Positions 57,647 to 64,000 of a DNA stretch of 64,000 nucleotides are shown here, one piece after another. The translations under genes and the position numbers were made by a program. Under the pieces are notes generated by a model. The model was not told where the DNA came from and did not search any database. It saw nothing but the letters and a program-made list of their open reading frames with translations. Location: the NCBI RefSeq assembly GCF_002575655.3, contig NC_053041.3:117706318-117770317 (forward strand), read 5' to 3'. The DNA is from Aegilops tauschii subsp. strangulata (Eukaryota > Streptophyta > Magnoliopsida > Poales > Poaceae). Each line of letters starts with the position of its first letter. The stretch's first letter is position 1.

Positions 57647-58717
57647 ATGCCGGAGCGCCTACCAACACCGCGCCGTCCACTGCTAGAGATGGACGTTTCT
57701 CATCCACGGCGACGGACCAAGAGCCTTGCATCACGTCCTCTCGCTTCATAGGCGCCGTCGTCCTCTTTGCCGGGGCCGCTCACACGACCTTCTCTTCCAC
57801 CGCAATGGGACTTATCCCCCGATGCACCCATCTACCGTCGCAGATCTGATTCAACGCCACCGACAGCCATCGCACCCCCGATGCCTACACGGCGCCGCAA
57901 GAGAGGTGGTACTTCATATCTCCTCAACTTTTTGATCTCAACCAGGAAATAGATCTTAACTTGGTTACTGTACTTTCTTTTCAGCTCTTAGAATTTAGTT
58001 CTTAGTTCGAAGCAAACAATGGTTGCTAAATATCATTTCTCCGGTTTGCAGCTTCAAATCTGCGATGGCACAGTCATAATACGGTTTAATTGATCATGTT
58101 GTTTTCGTGGTGGTTTCTTTAATAGAAATCGGAGGGGAAACCCTCTTTTGATAAAAAATATATGCTTAGAGTCTCCCCCTTTTTTGATCACTATACGATC
58201 AGAATACGTGCTTCGTGTCATTATAGCACTGCTCCACCCATCAAGCTAAACAAGCTTAGTTGTTCAAATACGAATATGATATTATTAAAATAGAGTCGTT
58301 TAATTGGTCAGCTAAATGTTCCTAAATTATTTTCGAAAAGGCATGTTCGCCGCTCGAGTGTGTATCTCTACAGAGTGCCCACAGTGGGCCGGCCCACCCT
58401 GGGACTTTGGGTCGTCCCAGGCCCCGATTCCCCTCTGTTCTGCTACGCGCTTCCGATCTCTATTCGCCCCCAGCCGCCTTCCTCGCCGGCGACTTGCCGT
58501 CCCCGAATGGCATGACTCTAGGAGGAGACGCCGGACTAACAGGAGGTCAGGACCCGCTCGCCCAACAGTGTCACCGTTGCCCGGGCGCGCCGCTGTGCCT
58601 ACCTTCCCTGTCCGTTCAGGGCTCAGGCGTGCAGCACCCACTAAGCCAAACCCGATTTATCCTGAGATACGTCCTCAACACTCAGTAGCCACTCCTCATC
58701 ACCCATTTTCTAATTGA
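57647..58717 (+). other. E1 5' region of the TNP1-like gene (possible first exons)
   Basis: The frame starts at 57647 (MPERLPTPRRPLLEM) and stops at TAG 57749-57751; E2 is open through this point. The GC-rich stretch 58380-58620 follows. Whether these are translated or leader exons is not settled by sequence. Confidence 0.4.
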
Positions 58718-59626
58718 TTCATTACTCATTAGGCAGAACTGTCATTAGGGTTTGTTGTGTGCTCAGTGCTACCTACACTTAATGGTTCAGATGTATTTCG
58801 GTAATCTTTAGTACCTGTAAAGTTCACAGGGTTTTCAAAATTCCGGCCCTAGGAACAGACACTGGTCATTTTGTATTGTTGGTCATAGTGACATTGACCC
58901 AGATTACTACTGCAAGCCAGGTTTGTTGACAATTTTACTTGTCTTTCTTACTCATTCGATATAATATCCAATTATTGACGTTGATTAGTTGCAAACAATA
59001 AGTGCTAGAATAACTTCTTGATTCAGATTTTGGACGGTCTCTTACTGCAGTTACAATTCTACATACTTGTCCTAGTAAGCTCACAAGTAAATGATTGATT
59101 CACTACATCTATGCTTGCCTTGTCATATTTGTTGTCAATATTCTTTTAGGGTGGACCACCCTGTTTCTAAATACTGGAACCGTAGACATGAGTGAATAGT
59201 ATTTCTCTATGTGATCTCTTCCATCATGTGTGGGCAACGAACACTGCATTGTATAGAAAGAAAGTGTCATTTCCAGCTTTTACATAGGCTTCGATCTTTT
59301 ACATGGAATACAATCTGCCTACTTGCTTTCTGTCGCACTACCAACACTCCACCCTTGAAGCTAAACATTATGCCACTCATAATTCCTTAGTTTATTTGTT
59401 CAAATACAAATTTCATATGATTCTAATGTTCCTACTTCAGTTTTGACATGTGTGTCTGCCTGTTGTAGAGACATAAGGGGTTTGTATTTCTGTGTGTGGT
59501 CTGGTCAGCACGGTTGGGGGTGAACTTTGCATATGCAGGGGTTTATAGGGAGACACTCTTCGAGTTGAATCCGCAATGCATTCCATAGATAATTTTGACT
59601 ACTTTTTATGTTTTCATGAATCTCAG

Positions 59627-62517
59627 ATTCTGAACAACATCATAATGATTATGAGCTTGCGCGCATGAAAAGAATAAAGCAGAACAATGCCATGGCTGTC
59701 AAACTTGGCATTAAGGGACTGAAATCAAGTCTGGATGCAATGCAATGCAAACGCTCTCCACCTACAGATTCATGCTCAGAATATGATCCTAACAGTGATT
59801 TTGAGCTAGAGGGAGACCTAAGTCAATGTAGCTCCCTAGTGGAGGAGTCAGAGGAAGATGCCCTATCTTATTCACCAATCAAGGTGCTTGCTCTAACTTT
59901 CCAAGGTTATATTGGTCGCACATATCTTGCAACTGATGCTTTGCATTGCTTCTACTTTGTTGAACTGCCATTAGCTTAGTTTACACATCGTGTATGTGAA
60001 TACGCCCTGCCTATCCATTTTTAGTACATATTTCATCTGTCATCATACCATATTTATCCATTCAAATGTTGTTCTTGTGTATCAGACGTTCAAAAGGAAG
60101 AGGGCCATTGCTGATCGTGGAGGAGCACAAGCAAAGTATTTGGAAAAGGTAGTGGCACCTGATAAATCAAATAGCCCATTAGGTGTAGTTGCAATATCAC
60201 CTGACCCACAAAACACCCCAACTCTACGACGCAAAACCCCCATTCCAGCAAAGAGTACACCAAATCCAATTGCCAAATCCCTTTTTGAACCAGAGAGAGC
60301 CCCAATTGCAGCAAATAGGACCCCTGTTCCATTTCTTCCCAGTTTAGAAGACGAAGCTTATATTGTTGTCAGGAACTTTGTGCGCATCTTTCCTTCATGG
60401 AAAGATTATACCGCAGACACAGAACAATTTCCAGTCTTCCTCCGCAACTTACGCGTAAGTAATGTACTAATGTTATTCATGGTCATTACTGCATATGTTT
60501 CTGCTGACAGAAGACACAAGATCTCATTCTTTTAAATAGGCGAGGACCAAACTGGATTGGGAAGACGAGCAAGGGTTGGTTGCGCTTTTCAAGCACTCGT
60601 TGATGAAGTATCGTTCCTACCTGAGGCAAGCGCACTTCGATGGCAAGCGTCTAAACGAAATTTCTGTGAAGTCTCTGGTGCTACATTTATCCGACGGTGA
60701 GTGGAATAATCTTGTTACACATTGGTCTCGGCTACAGCGTAAGGTACTGTCTATGATATCACATCACAATTTGAACTACATTTCTGCATTTGCCTTAATG
60801 TCTCACTTGTACGAAAACTGTTAGCAGAAGAACATTCATTCTTATGGGACCATAGAATCTCGCAACTATACTGCACACTGCATTGCTCTTGTGAGTACCT
60901 CTTGCCCTGTATGACCATACTTACTTTCATAGCTGTTTGATTATGTAGCATCACTGCACATGTTAGCCTTGTTATCGTCCATTTGGTGGACATTATAAGA
61001 TCCGTATGAACTCTTACATAAATTTAGAATCAACCCAATGCTTTTGAAGAGGTTTAGCTCTGCAGTCCTCTTGTAAGGACTGAACGTCGTCTATCACTAT
61101 ACTTACATTAACAGCTACACCCTCCGTCTATAATATAAGAACGTTTTGTACAGTACACCAGTGTCCAAAACACTCTTGTATTATGCGAAGAGGGATTGGT
61201 TCATTGTGTAGCATTCTGCGTCTTATCTCCCTCGCCCACCATTTACTAAAAAAGATCAGATCTATATTTCATCTTACCAACAAGTAGAATACACAGACAA
61301 TGCCAGTGCAGAAGTGTAGCCCATTGCTCTTGTCAGTACATTTTGTCCTGTAACGCTTGTACTTCCAGGATTGGTAGTTGATTATGTAGCATCAATCTGC
61401 ATCTTATCTTCATTATCCTCTATCCCTTCCAGTATTATCATATCTATAATTACTCTCTACAAAATGTAGAGTACAGGCAATGCTTATGAAGAAGATTCTG
61501 TGCTGAAATTCTTGAGTTATCCTTCCCTTGACATGGAGAAGGGCATTATAAAGCCGGTGTTAACTGTTAATGTAAGTCAGTCCTTCTAAAGCCTTTATCC
61601 TCAACTGCTGTTTAATTTGCTCATACTCCCTATTGTTTACTGCTGTTTAGTTTGCTGTTTCTACCAAAATGCGTGTTCGCAAGAACCGTAAGTTCTAAGT
61701 TTTACTTGTAAAACCAAATTCCTTATTCATACCATGCACATTACTCAATACTCCCTATATGTATGCTTGTTTTTTATGGATCTATAATCCAGTGTGTGGT
61801 GAAGCAGCCCACGTTTGCACCTTGTCATCTCCTGTTTTATCATACTGATGTGGCTGATGATATGAACAACATTCCATGCACATTAACCAAAATAGATACA
61901 ATGATTTTCTTTGCCCTTCATCTATGCTTGTTATGTTGACATGGTAATCCAATAGTGTGGTGAAGCTCCCCGCATTATGAACAATGAAAAATTATGCTAT
62001 TGATATTTTGAACTTACTCTTTATTTTCTAATTCGAAATTGGATGGAATTGACAGCACATTTATCATCTTTGTTTATACACATGCAAAACCTGTCATCTC
62101 TCTGCTTTGTTTCAGGGTGATATGCCTGATGGCATGCACAAGTCTGCTGAAGGCTGTGAGACAAACCCAACATATATTGCAGCAAAGAAGGCAAAACATC
62201 TTGAAGATAGTGAGACAACCCCAAAGTCTTGTCTTGATGCAGTGTTCAAGTTACTTGAGACTAGTAGTCAGACAAGCTCACATAATTCATTGTCTGAATC
62301 AGTTTGACTTCTTCAGTCCCAAGTTCTAGCAGAAAGGCATTCTGCAACTCAACTTCAACTTGAAGTCCTATCTCTAAGAAAGATTGCGGAGAACACCAAT
62401 GAGAACCTCATTGCTAAACAGCTACACCTGGAAGCTATGACCGACATGCTAGGCCGGTCTCACAGCCTTGCTCAGCAGCTTGCGCAGCAGTTCCCGCGGA
62501 AGGCTAACCTTTCTTGA
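59627..62517 (+). pseudogene. TNP1/TNPA-like CACTA gene (Transposase_24-like), E1 copy
   Basis: Exons on the plus strand: 59627-59883 (DSEQHHNDYELARMKRI; acidic), 60086-60454, 60540-60743, 60825-60890, about 61470-61571 and 62116-62517. All have GT/AG borders. The middle exons (EAYIVVRNFVRIFPSWKDY, then FKHSLMKYRSYLRQAHFD and DGEWNNLVTHWSRLQRK) resemble the plant En/Spm Transposase_24 domain found in the second CACTA gene, whose product in En/Spm binds subterminal repeats. The last exon is a coiled coil (LVLSLRKIAENTNENLIAKQ-like). A TGA at 62305-62307 cuts off this coiled coil. No catalytic TNP2 domain is present. An upstream exon near 58850-58920 (DIDPDYYCKP) and a first exon at 57647 may belong to it. 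Confidence 0.75.
61128..61196. mobile_element. Short Stowaway MITE, E1 copy
   Basis: This is the counterpart of 21959-22037. It starts CACCCTCCGTCTATAATA after TA; the far end is degraded ('gcgaagagggattgg'). Confidence 0.75.
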
Positions 62518-62789
62518 ACTATCTTGGAAGTGGTCTCGGTTCAGTATTATTTTGTTACGCTCCAATGGTACCCAGTTTTTGTAATCTGCTTCTTTGTTGC
62601 GCTTTATGATCACTGGTGGCGAACTTCGATGCCCAGTGGATGTAATATACCATAAATCCTTTATTGTATAGTGTAGGTTTATTCTTAGTTACTATGCCGT
62701 AATTTCTTTATTGCATAGAGTAGGTTTGTTCTTAATTCCTACTAGTTACTGCCATCATTCGCTATCTGAAAAAATCAGATGTAGTCGAC

Positions 62790-63690
62790 CGTGCCGAAAC
62801 ATTCGCCTCTAACGGGCCTAGTTTTTAGTGGGCCACAATTGGGCCGGCCTGCATATTTCTTGGGCCCGAATGATTGGGGCCTTCACACTTTGTGCGAGGC
62901 CCACAACTTACACCGGCCTATATTTTAGTTGGGCCTTTTGTGGACCTAGCGCTTAGTTTGGCCCAGGTAGCGTTGGGCCATTAACATGCTGAATATTGTA
63001 CTGGCCTGTTACGGCCCAGATGAAACCATGGGCCTTTAGCAGGCCGAAATGCATGTTGGACCTTAATTTTCACTAGTCGTCGACGGGCCTTCAGCAGGCT
63101 GAAATGTAGACCGGGCCTTTTTGGGCCCAGTTATATCACGGGCAGTTACCAAGCCGAAACATATCTCGGGCCTTAGTTGGCCCACTGATATCATGGGCCT
63201 TTAAGAGGCCGAAAGCTTAGTACAGACATCAATGGGCCGAATTATGTGACAGGCCTTTAACAGGCCCAAAGTCACGTTGGGCTTAACTGTTGCCATCTTT
63301 ATTACAGGCTGTTAGTGGGCCCGATGTCCCGTCAGACCATATATGGCCCATGGGCAGCACGGGCCATTCCCAGGCCGAAAGTCACAACGGGCTGAAATGG
63401 GCCCATGTCTACATCGGGCCTCTAACAGGCCGAAAGTCATTGGGCTGTAATTGGGCCCAAATATTCAGCGAACAATTAACGGGCTAGATCTGGCTTCGGG
63501 CCATAAATGGGCCCAAATATTTGGCGAACAATTAACGGGCCAGATTTGCCTTCGGGCCGTAAATGGGCCTTTATTAAGCAGGCCGTTATTAGGCTGGCCC
63601 ACTAGTACCTGAGTAAGTACTACGGGCCTTTGACTGGGCCGGCCTTTTTAACCTATATGGGCCTCTGTTGGGCCCAGCCACGTGTCGACG
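62790..63690 (-). repeat. E1 GGCCC/GGGCC subterminal array
   Basis: The same motif class appears as 'gggcc', 'gggccga' and 'aggccgaaa', spaced 15-25 bp apart. Individual repeats are not alignable one to one with 19490-20370, so the two arrays have diverged faster than their flanks. Confidence 0.85.
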
Positions 63691-63879
63691 TATCATAGGC
63701 ATGTCTCCTCCAATGGACGGGCGGCATCTGGCCCACTGACGAGCTGACAGGTGTTCCCTCCGGCCAATCAGAATTTTACACGTGGAAATTTCCCATTGGT
63801 CCCGGCTGTGAACGGGTTATCGGATCCAAAACCGGACCCGATAGCTTAACGGTGTTCCGTTACGGTGGATGCCACGTGT

Positions 63880-64000
63880 CGGTCACCCTTGACAAAAGCA
63901 CTTCTGTGACGCGCGATTTATCGTCATGGAAGTGGACACTTCCGTGATGATAATTTTGGTAATGATATGGAACACTTCTACGACAGCACAGGTATGACTA
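63880..64000 (-). repeat. E1 terminus, 'tacacttcc' end, partial
   Basis: This is the reverse complement of 19143-19265. The final 103 bp of E1 and its own target duplication are outside the window. Confidence 0.85.

Larger units (their letters stand above)
48785..64000 (+). mobile_element. CACTA element E1, right half (runs off the edge)
   Basis: The sequence continues the reverse-complement match to E2. Position 64000 corresponds to 19143, so 103 bp of E1 remain outside the window. The right half carries the Pro/Val ORF, CT/GA repeats, the coiled-coil unit, the TNP1-like gene on the plus strand and the GGCCC array. Confidence 0.92.

Noticed and set aside
6092..64000. Simple large palindrome or inverted duplication, or an assembly artefact
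   Set aside because: The block order A-B-A'-B' does not fit a palindrome, and the CTA duplications with an empty site fit transposition exactly. The two copies also differ by many substitutions and indels, so they are not one sequence assembled twice.

Overview
The window is plant nuclear DNA, most likely from a wheat-group (Triticeae) grass. The signs are Stowaway MITEs with CTCCCTCCGT ends, large CACTA DNA transposons, a Gypsy-type LTR of the kind common in wheat, and GT-AG introns in most coding remnants. No bacterial-style operon, rRNA gene or complete tRNA gene was found. Essentially all of it is a stack of nested mobile elements, and I see no ordinary host gene with a clean structure.

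Layout from left to right. Positions 1-3042 are the 3' side of a Gypsy-class LTR retrotransposon: an antisense accessory gene, then the 3' LTR. It interrupts a LINE reverse-transcriptase remnant (3043-3909). At 3910 the LINE is interrupted again by a CACTA element with 'cactactaggg' ends ('element 0'), which carries an Ulp1-protease-like gene. At 6092 element 0 is interrupted by a second, much larger CACTA element, E1 (ends CACTACAAAAAAA). At 19040 E1 is interrupted by E2, another copy of the same family inserted in the opposite orientation. E2 occupies 19040-48781 (29,742 bp). E1 resumes at 48785 and runs off the right edge; matching it to E2 predicts its end about 103 bp outside the window, so E1 without E2 is about 28.3 kb.

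This explains two interleaved long inverted repeats: 6092-19039 pairs with 34971-48781, and 19040-34970 pairs with 48782-64000. The key evidence is a 3-bp CTA duplication at both edges of E2 (19037-19039 and 48782-48784), together with the matching uninterrupted site inside E2 itself (34969-34971).

Each copy has two divergent gene territories. One half, near the end whose TIR continues into 'gacacatcc', carries two adjacent multi-exon genes with plant B3 DNA-binding folds, plus (in E2 only) an unknown 228-residue coiled-coil ORF. The other half carries a TNP1/TNPA-like CACTA gene with a Transposase_24-like domain, a related coiled-coil gene unit, and a proline/valine-repeat ORF. No TNP2-type (Transposase_21) catalytic transposase is visible, so both copies look non-autonomous. 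The two subterminal regions are dense repeat arrays of different kinds: GGCCC/GGGCC motifs at one end, GATGAACAG motifs at the other.

The coding lesions differ between E1 and E2 (nonsense at CpG codons, 1-bp deletions, microhomology deletions, a MITE present in only one copy). The two copies therefore decayed largely independently from a better-preserved ancestor, and comparing them recovers much of the family's history.
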